Of a stretch of DNA of 64,000 bases, positions 11,758 through 22,486 are shown in pieces. A model generated the notes under the pieces. That model was not told where the DNA came from, made no database searches, and was given only the letters and a program-made list of their open reading frames with translations. A program made the position numbers and the translations under genes. This DNA is from Artemisia argyi (Eukaryota > Streptophyta > Magnoliopsida > Asterales > Asteraceae), in NCBI GenBank assembly GCA_030686995.1, contig CM060702.1, positions 67,706,440-67,770,439 on the forward strand. Reading direction: 5' to 3'. How positions within the stretch are numbered: the stretch's first letter is position 1; each line of letters opens with the position of its first letter.

Positions 11758-12198
11758 GTGGTGGGACGATTTGTTGAACCAATGTCATCTCTTCCATCAA
11801 CAATTTCAATTAAGGGTGTATCATTCTCAAGACTAATTACTCAGGTAATCTTCAAGTTCTTTTTTTGAATAATAAATCAGTCTATGGAATTTAATCAATG
11901 TTATATTTGTTAACTGAATGGTGAAGGTTTTAGGGAAGTGCCAATCCTTACCCTTTCAACCCACCAAAATCGGAAGATGTTGCTACAATATGGTATACAA
12001 GTGGTACGACTCGGATACCAAAGGTTTTCTTATTCATTTGTATTTTCTTCTTTGAAGTCCACTAAAGTAATGTTTCTCTTAACGTAACTAAAGTTTTAAA
12101 TTATTTCCTCTCATGGTAAGGGTGTTGTACTTTCTCATGGAAACATGGTTGCAAATGTGGCTGGTTTAACTATAGGAATGGAACTTTATCCATCGGAT
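11758..12198 (+). pseudogene. Captured three-exon piece of a long-chain acyl-CoA synthetase (LACS6/7-like)
   Basis: Exons 11758-11844 (29 codons), 11934-12023 (30 codons) and 12121-12198 (26 codons) are each bounded by AG and GT, stay in phase and contain no stop. They encode the region leading to the AMP-binding P-loop, with PKSEDVATIWYTSGTTRIPK and then GVVLSHGNMVANVAG. That is distinctive of plant peroxisomal LACS enzymes, which activate fatty acids to acyl-CoA. The P-loop glycine after TSGTT is replaced by Arg. Only about 85 of some 700 residues are present, so this is a gene fragment. Parent-like splice structure indicates capture at DNA level, not from mRNA. Confidence 0.85.
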
Positions 12199-12326
12199 GT
12201 ATGAGTATTAATTTTCATGTTGCTTAAAATTCCAGTTATGTGGCATCATTTGTTCTAATAAATATTATGGTGCCTTTCAATTTAATGACAGCATGTCTTT
12301 ATCAATTTTCTTCTGGTGGCTTTCAG

Positions 12327-12487
12327 ATTGGAACTTTCAAATCAACAGGGTGCGTTTCCACTTCTCTATGACACTTTGCTTATGCTATTGATTTTTAAAT
12401 TTCTTGAAACTCATTTGGTAGCAACAGGGTTTCTGCTTTGGATTTGTTGAATTTGAGGCACCTGAGGCTGTTCAAAAGGCGATTTAG
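12327..12487 (+). pseudogene. Captured RRM fragment of a G3BP-like (NTF2-RRM) RNA-binding protein
   Basis: Two pieces are present: one encoding IGTFKSTG after CTTTCAG, and one (about 12430-12487) encoding GFCFGFVEFEAPEAVQKAI before a TAG. The second is the RNP1 motif of the RRM in plant Ras-GAP SH3-binding-protein-like (G3BP) proteins. Only the core of one RRM is left. An ordinary RRM from another RNA-binding protein cannot be excluded. Confidence 0.6.
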
Positions 12488-12540
12488 GTATGCATTTTTT
12501 TTAATCATTGATGATTTATTACCTCACTTAAACCCCAAAA

Positions 12541-12825
12541 GGTATGATTGGAGGAGGCGTAGTAATGCCATTTGAGCTTGAGGTTGGTCCTTTAACTCTG
12601 TTCTATATAAGATTATAAGTTTTCTTATTTACTCAGTATGTGAAGTTTTTCTGTCAGCTCTTTTGAGATCAGATTGGAATCGTATCACTTATGGAGAGAT
12701 GGAATTCCAAAATTCAACACACACATGAGATACGAATCATTAAGATCAACCATTATAGCTCATCAATTTATTATATGTCCTCGCGGTCAATTCAATCAAG
12801 AGATCAAGATCTGCTTCCATTTGAG
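12541..12825 (+). pseudogene. Two unidentified exon-like blocks in the Helitron
   Basis: 12541-12582 encodes MIGGGVVMPFELE between AG and GT. 12661-12825 lies between CAG and GTACA; one frame contains HYSSSIYYMSSRSIQSRDQD. Both look like captured exons of a host gene that I cannot name. Confidence 0.35.
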
Positions 12826-12884
12826 GTACAATATGTTATATTTTAGCAAAATAACAGAGTGAATGTATATTGTACTAAAAAAAG

Positions 12885-12955
12885 AGTGAAGAGGCTCGAA
12901 CTCGGGTTGTTTGTAACAATAAAAAACATATCCACCACTAGAGCAACAAAAGCTT
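12885..12955 (-). repeat. tRNA-derived SINE-like fragment
   Basis: The minus strand shows an A-box-like GCTCTAGTGG followed about 40 nt later by a B-box-like GAGTTCGAGCC. This is the arrangement of an RNA polymerase III promoter in tRNA-derived SINEs. The tail and ends are not defined. Confidence 0.4.
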
Positions 12956-13013
12956 TGTTATTCTTATGCATAAACTGTATTTGAGCTTAATAGGTTCTTT
13001 ATTTTTGTCACAG

Positions 13014-13267
13014 GCAGTGGCGCTAAGCTTGTGCACAAGACACATTTACTGTGCTTACTTCGACGAGAAAGTTTGATTGATAGTGCGTGTGGTGATCCTC
13101 TCATTCAGGTTATTTATTTTATCATCACTTACACTTGATCTAGAGTGTTAAAATGTCAAAATATATATTTTGATGTCTGTGTCATCTATAATTTTCGTAA
13201 CAGGCTGCGCTTCAACAAAGGGTCATGTCATCTCATGGCATAGATATAATAAATGAAATTTTAGAGG
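13014..13267 (+). pseudogene. Captured exon(s), RAD4/XPC-like
   Basis: Exon 13014-13108 (CAG before, GTTAT after) encodes HKTHLLCLLRRESLIDSAC and DPLIQ. This resembles the plant RAD4/XPC nucleotide-excision-repair protein near its transglutaminase-like region (HKVHLLCLLARG-type sequence). A second block, 13203-13267, encodes AALQQRVMSSHGIDIINEIL between CAG and GTATTG and may or may not be from the same gene. The first assignment rests on one motif recalled from the family. Confidence 0.5.
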
Positions 13268-13673
13268 TATTGTCTTTTGCATGTTTCCTCTGTATAAACA
13301 TGTTTAATGAGACTAATATATAAACATGAAATATTTGTGGCAAAATACTTTATATGCAAGTCGGGTGCTTGGAGATGCTCTAATTATTAATGTCATTGTG
13401 TCATGTGTGTTGCTTTTTGGTATGTTCACTGTATCTTAAACTAAGCTGGAAATTGTAGATCTTTTTTACCAATTATCACATATAGATGTAAGTTTATGTA
13501 TGATGTAAATAGCCTATCTTTGAAAATTGTGATCAAGTATCTGAATGTCTACTATATTGGTTAAAACTGTCATTTGGGTAGATACTATGAGTGGATCAAA
13601 ATTGATAATTTGGACCCGTCCATTTTTTTGCATGGATAAGTGTTGTAGATCACTTCGTTCGCTTCTCTAATTT

Positions 13674-13919
13674 TTAGTCATTTTGTCTGTAGGTCAAAAT
13701 GGGTCGGGTTAGAATTAAACATTTATTTGTGGAAACCTCTCTTATTTTAGGTTGTTTGAAAAATGTTCGTAATAATGACATAATAGCTTGATTAGGAGTT
13801 GTTTGGAGAGGTTATTGCAGCAGCTTATAACCTTGAGTCATGCTAATTAGGGGGTGTTTGAATAGCTTATTTTAGCAAATATTTTAACATTTACATGTTG
13901 TTGTTAGGGGTTGTTAGTA
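13674..13919. repeat. Direct duplication inside the Helitron, copy 1
   Basis: This ~246-bp unit starts TTAGTCATTTTGTCTGTAGG and ends TTGTTAGGGGTTGTTAGTA. It matches the second copy closely, with about a dozen differences. It is non-coding. Confidence 0.9.
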
Positions 13920-14069
13920 TAACTTATTTTATCCGCTAATAAACCTTGACATGCTCATTTCGACCACTCTAAATATTGTCTTTAGTTAGGGGCTGCTTGG
14001 GTAACCTATTTCAACATCTTATACCATCTGTAAATGATTAGTAGAGGCAAGGAATTGGACGTGTCAAAT

Positions 14070-14316
14070 TTAGTCATTTTGTTTGTAGGTCAAAATTGGT
14101 CGGGTTATAATTAAACATTTATTTGTGAAAAACCTCTCTTATTTTAGGTTGTTTGAAAAATGTTCGTAATAATGACATAATAGCCTGATTAGGAGCTGTT
14201 TGGAGAGGTTATTGCAGCAGCTAATAACCTTGAGTCATGCTAATTAAGGGGTGTTTGAATAGCTTATTTTAGCAAATATTTTAACCTTTACATGTTGTTG
14301 TTAGGGGTTGTTAGTA
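14070..14316. repeat. Direct duplication inside the Helitron, copy 2
   Basis: Second copy of the unit, displaced by about 396 bp. The intervening 150 bp contains further diverged 'ggggctgtttggat'-type words, which suggests an older repeat array. Confidence 0.9.
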
Positions 14317-14985
14317 AGGTTAGTTGTGGCATACTAAGTTGCATTTTTTTTAGTATTTTACGACATAGAGCGGTCGTATTGTTAAATTTTACAACAAATG
14401 TTGTCACTGGGAGTCTAAAGTGTGTATCCAAACACCCTGTTATTCAAGACTTCTAAGATTTGTAAGATTGGGAATGATTTCTCCAGCCTGTCCCGTAAAA
14501 AATTAGCAGCCATTGACAGTTGTTCCAGTGATCTGTTGCCAACATTCGAATTTCAATTTTACCATGAATAATTGTTTTCTTTGGTGGGTCAATTTGCATC
14601 ATTACCTAAGCACGCTTATGGATTGGTTTAGCGCTAAAACATGGGACATTATTAAACATAGAAATGGTATAAAAGGTATCCATCGTTAATAGTATATTAC
14701 TCATCCATGCCTCGCTGTTATTATTTGTAGCAAGATAAAAACATAAAGGCAAAGTCTTTTGAATCATTTTAGATATTTGAGATGAATCATTTTCATGACA
14801 ATAAATAATTGCATATGATTCAACAGTGTTTCCAAGTAATTTTATCTTAGGCTTGACTACTAAAGTAAGCAATACTATGTATTTGTAAGTTTTAATTGTA
14901 TCCCGATATTTTATATATTTTAAAATTGGTTCATAAACCATATGAACATCTCCCTGCATTTACCTAAACTTGACATTTTTTAAAG

Positions 14986-15160
14986 GTCTCAAATTGACCA
15001 ATTGATGTTACATCCATGGACAGTATTGAGGCCCTTTGATGCTAACTCGGATCAAGAGAATATCCAGATTAATGTCACAAAGTTGTTGTTGAGATCATAT
15101 TATGATATTGTTAGGAAGAACATCGAGGACTACGTGCCCAAGGCCATCATGCATTTCCTG
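14986..15160 (+). pseudogene. Captured exon of a DRP3-type dynamin-related protein
   Basis: The exon lies between AAAG and GTCATT and is fully open. It ends with KLLLRSYYDIVRKNIED and VPKAIMHFLV, the start of the GTPase effector domain of DRP3A/B. Those dynamin-like GTPases drive mitochondrial and peroxisomal fission. The GTPase and middle domains are missing and the remainder of the effector domain does not follow, so this is an isolated fragment. The KNIEDSVPKAIMHFLV-like motif is distinctive; here Ser is replaced by Tyr. Confidence 0.85.
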
Positions 15161-15551
15161 GTCATTATTACATCACTAACCTTTATAATTTTTTTTTCTT
15201 TGCACTAATCCTTTTTTCCCAATCATAGCTCTAGCTGCTTCTTACTTTTAGTTAAAGTTAAGCTAAAGATAGCTCTGGTGAACATGTGCTTTGATTAGGA
15301 GCAAAAAAATAGCTTGAGAACACAACACTTTTGGATACCGATGAACCTGTGTATACTCCTGTTTTGCAGTTTTTATCATATTTATTGGCAAATCACTTTT
15401 TTTTTCTCTTTTGTTTCTACAACAAATCTAGATCGATCAATCGAATAAGGCGAACCCATCCATGTAACATAACAGATTGGGTTTTATTTCATTCAATGTT
15501 TGATCATTTTTATCTCAACTGGATTCACATGTTTTAACCTCTTTTAATTAG

Positions 15552-15730
15552 GTATGCGGGGAAAAAATTGACTCATCCAAACCAGATTCCATAACGCACA
15601 GTGCGTGGAAGTTACCGAGGCTTTGGGTATGGATACTGAACGTGATCTTGAAGCCTCGGTGTTAGCTCAACAGAAATGTCCCGTCACCTCGCAATATCAT
15701 GACTTTAGAAGCTGCGGCCGCTACGAGTTA
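15552..15730 (+). pseudogene. Unidentified exon-like block near the Helitron 3' part
   Basis: GC content rises sharply. One frame reads TEALGMDTERDLEASVLAQQ and then CPVTSQYHDF. An AG precedes it at about 15551. The family is not recognised. Confidence 0.3.
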
Positions 15731-15739
15731 GTCCATATT

Positions 15740-17919
15740 CTTTTTTTTCTTTAACTTCCATTGTAAATAAGACTTTTCGAGGGTATTATGGTAACCTCGC
15801 ATTCAAGTGCCTTGAATTTATAAAATGGAACCGTAAGAAAATCATATCTCTTAAACTTTCTTTTAGAAGTTTATAAGGTTATTTGTAAGGGAAAAAACCA
15901 ATAAGCTTAAAATCCCAGTTTGGAGCTTTTTGGGGTTCCAAAGACACTACATGAGAAACAAAATTCAAAAACAATAGCAGAAACCTTCCAAAATCAAGTA
16001 AAATACCTTGCACTAAAATTTAGTGCTACAAAATACCTTAGTTCTTAAATGACCATATATGCAGCTTCAACATAACTAGGAAAATTTATGTATCTTAATA
16101 AGAGCCTTTTAAAAGCATTTCCTAGCATTCATGTCACCTTCAAGATACGCTTTGGGTAATTGTGTTATTTCAAAAAATAGATATGGGTAGTATGATATGG
16201 AGCCAAACACTAAGACATTCATTAGGGACGAAAAACTCGGATAGAGCCTACAACATATCTTAATATACGAAAAAGATGGCAAAAATATTTTAATACCTAT
16301 ATTTCTAAGTGTTGGCAATTGACCCATTGGTTTTTCCTTAAAAAAGGAATTCATGATCTTTTGTTTTATATCGAATATGCTTCAAATCAATCACTATTTT
16401 CTTCTATGTTAATTTTGCAGAGCTGTAAAATAACCATCATGAGTTACATGAATGTGCTGAGGATGGTGATAGAAACCAGAAAGGGATCATAAATCTTCTA
16501 AAGCTTAACAGATGCATTCAAGAGGTTTATCTTTATACAATGATATTCGTACCTAACTAACTTTATCATAATGTCTCAAAACTTAATAACACTAACACAT
16601 TCTAAATTTTATTTTAAAAACAACCAAAAAATAACAACAAAAATTAAAAACTAACATTTTCCTATTATAAATATAATTGTATTGTAGAACATATTAATAG
16701 ACTACAAAAATACAAAATCGTATATACGTATCTTTCTATTGGTAAAGTAGTACATTCAAAGAATAATAACAAGTCATGCCATAAATGTACATTTCTTTTC
16801 CTTCTTAATCCATTCAATATATAATTTAGTATGTTTATAGCACCAACAAGGCTAAAATGCAACAGCAAGGCTGCAATGTAAAAAAAAATGCCACATTTGG
16901 TTACTTAAACGACCCATTTGTAATCATATCATACTTCATAACAATAAAGATTGTTCTTTTTGGCATCAGGAGCTATGGAATCATTAAGATTTAGCCCAAG
17001 AAGATTGCAGCATAAATGGAGTCTATCAATAGTTAATTAAAGGAAAAAGTAATATTCTTCGGCTTATTCAGGACATTATCATTTCTGTGACCCACCTCTA
17101 TTTACAGATCTGAGCCCAATTATTTATTGCACCGCTATTATGTATGTCTTTGATTATGAAACTCATTACATAAGCAAAAACATTACTGTCATTGTGGGTA
17201 AATGCAACCACGTTCATCAACAAAGCAGGTTTCTCAAAATGTTGCTTTGTTGTAAAGGTACGATGGGTAAATACATCCAGCTTCATCAACATTTTCTCTA
17301 TACCTTTAAATGTAATTATTAGCTTACATTGAAATTTTACATTCTCATAAGTTCTAAAGATGCTATTTTGGTTCTTTGTTAAACAATAACTATTTACTTT
17401 CTCACAAGTTTGCAATACATAAACGGAATTTATGTCTCATGTCCTCTCTTCAATAGTGGCGTAACTTTATATTTTTGGCCTTGAAGTTTTAAAGTCCAAT
17501 TTGGTTAATTACATATAATTTTATGCGTGTATTTATAGATAGTTGTAGATGTGAAGTCCATTGATTGTAAATGGTTAATACGCTTAATCTTTGTTACATG
17601 GGTGTATTTTGATTTGGTGAATAGGGATAATAGAGTAAATGAAATTATTTTAACCTGTTATATGGATAAAGGAAGAGATTTCGACCCATTACATAGTTAT
17701 AAAATTAGAAAGCTATAGTTAAGACAATATAGGAAGCACCAACAACGTGTTAAATGGGTAAAGTCAGAAAATATATAACACTAAAATGACATATAACAAA
17801 AACAAAAACACATACAATACATCCATATAAAAAATTTAAAAACAAAATATAAAACCTAAACAATAATTACAATTAATTAACTACCATCTAATATTAAGCA
17901 ACAAAAAATTACAAGTCAT
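15740..17919. other. Helitron 3' part without recognisable genes
   Basis: AT-rich sequence. A short block after TGCAG near 16420-16531 may be one more small exon. The remaining open frames are short and compositionally random. Confidence 0.4.
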
Positions 17920-18055
<136 letters not shown>

Positions 18056-18422
18056 CTTATGATTTCTAAGTGTATATGTGTGAGACACTACTGAGACCTA
18101 GAAAGATCACGTGCATTTAGCCATATAATTATATGTTGTGCCTTAAGCATATTCCAACATTCTAATTGTATGTCTATTCTTTGATGTGCATTTTATGAGT
18201 CTCTATAGATAGAGGAGACCCTGAGATCTTATAGATGCGGATTTCAATGCAATACCAGATCATTAGTTGTAGAGAATTAGTAAGTTTGATTGCACCTCTT
18301 ATATTCTATTTAGTATTTACGATACATAATCTTTGGAAAAATGTTTGTCTTGTTTTCATACGATTAATGAAAAAAGTTGTCTCATAAGACTTATGGATTT
18401 GACATGCGGTATTTATTGTTTC

Positions 18423-18650
18423 TGGTTTGAACAACGACATCAACATTCCTAATTAGCCATTGTTTAATGAGCTCAAAGGCGGGAAAGCACCAACAGTTCC
18501 ATTTGTGGTGAATGGCGCCACATACAAATGTGGATATTATCTTTTTGATGGAATTTGTCCAGTTTGTGCTACATTTTATAAATCAATAACACAAGATAGC
18601 GAAGCTCAAACTATTCAAACAAATGTACGAAGCAACAAGCAAACATGTTA
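18423..18650 (+). pseudogene. PIF/Harbinger transposase relic
   Basis: The frame GLNNDIN, stop, PLFNELKGGKAPTVPFVVNG, YKCGYYLFDGI matches the middle of plant Harbinger DDE transposases, including the second catalytic Asp in NNDIN. The intact transposase at 56.1-57.4 kb has [25 protein letters not shown] and [11 protein letters not shown] at the same place. An internal TAG is present, the first Asp and the Glu regions are missing, and the piece degenerates after about 75 codons. Confidence 0.8.
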
Positions 18651-19331
18651 AATGAGCATCTAGTGATCTAAAATAAATAATAAACAATAATAGTCAATCC
18701 TACATGATTATTCTATCTTGTATAATATGAAAATAATGTAAACTTGTATTATATTACGTAATATAATTCGAAAATGTAATAAAAAAAAGGGATATATCAT
18801 GAGTTTCATGCATGAATACGAACTTTATTAACTAACTGACATTGAACGAAGAAAAGCCGATAGATTAGAAGTCACTACAGTATTATTCTCCCAATTGATT
18901 CATCATGACCTTTAAGCTCATACGATGGAACACATTCAACTCTTGATGCATAGTTTATTTTTTGATTATTTGTGTCATTCTAAGTTTACTATTAGTAATC
19001 TTTTCAGTTTTAAATTTTAATCAATAATAAATAACAAAAAATTAGTTTGTCGTGTGTTGTGGCGAAGCCAATTTATGTTTTATTTATTTTTAGTATGTGG
19101 CCCATTGCGGTTTTAATCAAAGTTCAAGTTGATGATTGTAGGGGCCATCTTTTTTCTATGTTCTTTATGGTCGAGTTTGCGTGCACTAAAATTGTTAAGA
19201 CGACACAAACGTTCATCATTTATGGCAATACATTCCAAATACGTCATCAAATGCATTATCTTAATTTTTGGTATATAAAGTTCCCCTGAATTGTATTTGA
19301 GAAATGAATAGAAAGGGACGGTATTTATACA
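18651..19331. other. Non-coding spacer
   Basis: Two overlapping open frames of 80-91 codons on opposite strands at 19047-19388 have no family resemblance. Nothing else was seen. Confidence 0.4.
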
Positions 19332-19630
19332 TGTTAGCATTATAAAAAAGATAGTCATTCTACATTTAGGAACCTTGTAACTTGTCATAGATATTGTAAT
19401 AGAATAGTATTTGGTTTTTGGACTTGGTATAAGCTAATAAATTATATGTATAAGGAAACTAGCTTATTATTAAAATAATCCCAAGTCCATATTAGAGATC
19501 CAAGCCCACTAAAGCCCAATGGCTTTTTCTCTTTTATTTCACACGCCAACACCCTCATTTAGAGAGGTATGGAACTAGGTGTTTCGTATGTGTTTTCCAT
19601 TTAAAATACACTTTTCTCATTTAGCTCTCA

Positions 19631-19717
<87 letters not shown>

Positions 19718-19794
19718 AGTTTATATTGCAAACTCCTTACATCAAGCTTGACTCTTCATTATGTGTGAATGATATCATAAGGTGGTTTATCTCA
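19332..19794 (+). repeat. 5' LTR of the small element
   Basis: It matches 21721-22136 over most of its length, including CCTTGTAACTTGTCATAGAT and CACACGCCAACACCCTCATT. It differs mainly by a long CT expansion. The end is placed at the last aligned CA and is uncertain by some 20 bp. Confidence 0.75.
19632..19716. repeat. (CT)n microsatellite in the 5' LTR
   Basis: About 42 CT units. The matching place in the 3' LTR has only short CTCTCTCT runs. Confidence 0.95.
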
Positions 19795-21720
19795 AAAAAT
19801 CTCGACTCAAAGTAATCATTCTTAATAAACTTGAACTTAGATAGGTAATAACTTCAAGTTGGTTCAGATGGCTAGTTGTCACTTAAAACATGATAATCGA
19901 TCCCTTTAAAAAAACCACTTAATCGTGTCCATAGAAGTCTTGCCTATTTAGGGTCTATCACTAATTTCAAATGTGCATACTCTTTCCTCCATGTGCAATA
20001 AATACATGTGTAGGGGGAGTAGGTCTTCAAAACAAAAACTTTCAAGGCATTAACAAAACAAGATTTCTAATAACACCTTGATTGATTTTACAAATTGGTT
20101 TCAATGGCTACGATTATAACCAAACCAACCAAAAACTCACCATAAAGATTGAGGAGATATAAGGTGATAAGGTTAGGTTTCATATCCCATGGTCCAGCAA
20201 GAGCCGGAGGGACCTACCTAGTGACATTCCACTAGATAGAGTAGAAGTCCGCAGGTCACGCAGATGAATGATAAAAAGGAAAAATGATATTGTTGTCATG
20301 AGTTATCACTGGAACAATCACAACAAGGTAACAATAAGGACGACGTGATATGCATTGAAGAGGTTGAAGAATGAAAAAGAAGTAAGTTATGAAAGGTTAA
20401 AAGAAATAAAAATCCTCCATACACTTACGGCAGAAACCGGGTCAATACATATGTTATCATTAATCAAAATGATGATTATGATATTGAAGACATGCAACAT
20501 GGATCCAGTGAGAAAAACACGTAACCTATCGACCTCTCACTCTAAGATGTGTTGATATTGAAAAAGGTGGCAATCTGCTCTAGCCTCCACTCACTAAAAC
20601 CAAAACGCACAAATTAAGTCTAGATCCAAAAGAGATTCAAATATAAAATCTCATAGGACACATGCCAAATTGCACTTGTTGTTCACAAATAAGAACACAA
20701 GTTGTACCTAAAATTCCTTCGCAGATCCTAGTAATCTTGCCAGAACATTCATAGTGGTAATCATGTAGTGGTCCTCGATGATTAAATGGAAACCCCACCA
20801 TTTTCAACATCAAGAAGCACTGATGGTGGGTCTTCTATTTAATCCTTATGGATTAAGCATGGTGTTTACTTAGCTTCAAACATTCTACAATCGTGGAGTG
20901 GAGTGATACTTTATGCGTGCTCCAGCGGCTTACATGGATTGTTGTTAGCTTTCTTGAGGGGATCAAATTCATGGTAACGGCAGGTAGGGAAATTCTTAAA
21001 AGGAATTGCCTGGCACTTTGAGCTTGAAAAGCTAATAAGGAGATTCCTTATGTGAATCGAGTCCTAGTGACGCAGGTCTATACTCGGATTTATCCAACGT
21101 GTTGATATCGGTCCTTAAACGGATCAGGAGGTTAATTCTACCCGCTTAATGTGAATGGAATCAATACATTAATCAATAAAACAATCATAGTGGAATAATT
21201 CTCTAAAAAAAGATCCACGATGATCGATTGGTTTAACATCATTATAATCTACCTTATTGTGCAGGTATCGATGATGAAAGCTGCTCCGGATGCACCACCA
21301 CCATATACATTAACATCTTCACCTCCACATACTCAATACTAATATGTTTCATCCTCAACAAGCTCAAATCAAGAAAGATCAAGACAAAGAAACCAAGATA
21401 AAGACAAAGAGTTACATCAAAGTCAAGAAAAAATCAAGAATTTCATGAACAAGTTCGAGAAAGCTTCGAGGAAGACATAAGTATGACGATTAAAGACTTT
21501 CAAGCCCGTCTGAGTATGTTAAAGAGGACTTAAAAACAAATAATTGAAGATGTTGATCGAAGGCAAACAAGGATGAGAGATTTTACTCAAAGATCACCAA
21601 GCACGAAGGAACAAAGAATCAAGACTACTCTATTACACCACACAAGGTTCAACTTCAAGATAACAGAAGACCATGTCATGAAGAAGCATCTTTGGGAATG
21701 ACCACCCTTTATGGAGAGAT

Positions 21721-22136
21721 TGTTAGCATTATAAAAGTGATGGTTATTCTACATTTAGGAACCTTGTAACTTGTCATAGATATTTAATATAACAGTATTG
21801 GGCTTTTGGACTTGGTATAAGCTAATAGATTATATGTATAAGGAAACTAGCTTATTATTAAAACAAGCCCAAATCCATATTAGAGATCCAAGCCCATCAA
21901 AGCCTAATAGATTTTTCTCTTGTATATCACACGCCAACACCCTCATTTAGTGAGGTGTGGAACTAGGTGTTTACTGTGTGTTTTCCCATTTGCAATACAC
22001 TTCTCTCAAATAGCTATTACCACCTCCCTCTCACTCTACAAGCTTTCTCTCTCTAAGTTTATACTTCAAACGCCTAACATCAATCTTGAATCTCCATTAT
22101 GTGTGAATTATGTCATAAGGTGGGTGCCTTACAACA
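21721..22136 (+). repeat. 3' LTR of the small element
   Basis: Direct repeat of the 5' LTR that starts right after GGAGAGAT. Confidence 0.75.
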
Positions 22137-22486
22137 CATGACTACAATATGTAAAATCTCGAGAAGGAAAGCTAAATGGATTTCACATATAAATTGTTAC
22201 AAAAAATTGATGTTAATGTTGAGCAACCTATCCGTGTTTATAGCATCAACTGGTAAATCATAAATGAAAAATCCTACAATTTATGGTTTACCAGCTAATG
22301 CTCTAAACACTGGTAAGTTGATCAAAGTAAGAAAACTTAGAAGCAAGGAATCTAAATATTTCCAAAAAAAAAGTTGAGGGTGCTCGATATAATACTAAAG
22401 CTATCGTGCATTCCAACGTTTTGTGAGAACTTTTAGATTCAAGTAACATTTTAAAGTACAATAGTGAAATGTATCTTGTATATAGG
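22137..22486. other. Non-coding spacer
   Basis: No gene or repeat terminus recognised. Confidence 0.4.

Larger units (their letters stand above)
19332..22136 (+). mobile_element. Small LTR retroelement without coding capacity
   Basis: Two similar LTRs beginning TGTTAGCATTATAAAA flank about 1.9 kb of sequence with no pol domain. A purine-rich GGAGAGAT precedes the 3' LTR. The internal region holds no open frame longer than 66 codons. The Copia-like TGTTAG start suggests a deletion derivative of a Copia element. A target duplication was not found, and no clear primer binding site was seen directly after the 5' LTR. Confidence 0.7.

Noticed and set aside
12885..12955. Functional tRNA gene
   Set aside because: Only A-box and B-box-like words are present; the arms of a cloverleaf cannot be formed, so a SINE-type relic is more likely.
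19579..19815. Open frame of repeated Ser-Leu
   Set aside because: It is a translation of the (CT)n microsatellite in the LTR, not a protein gene.
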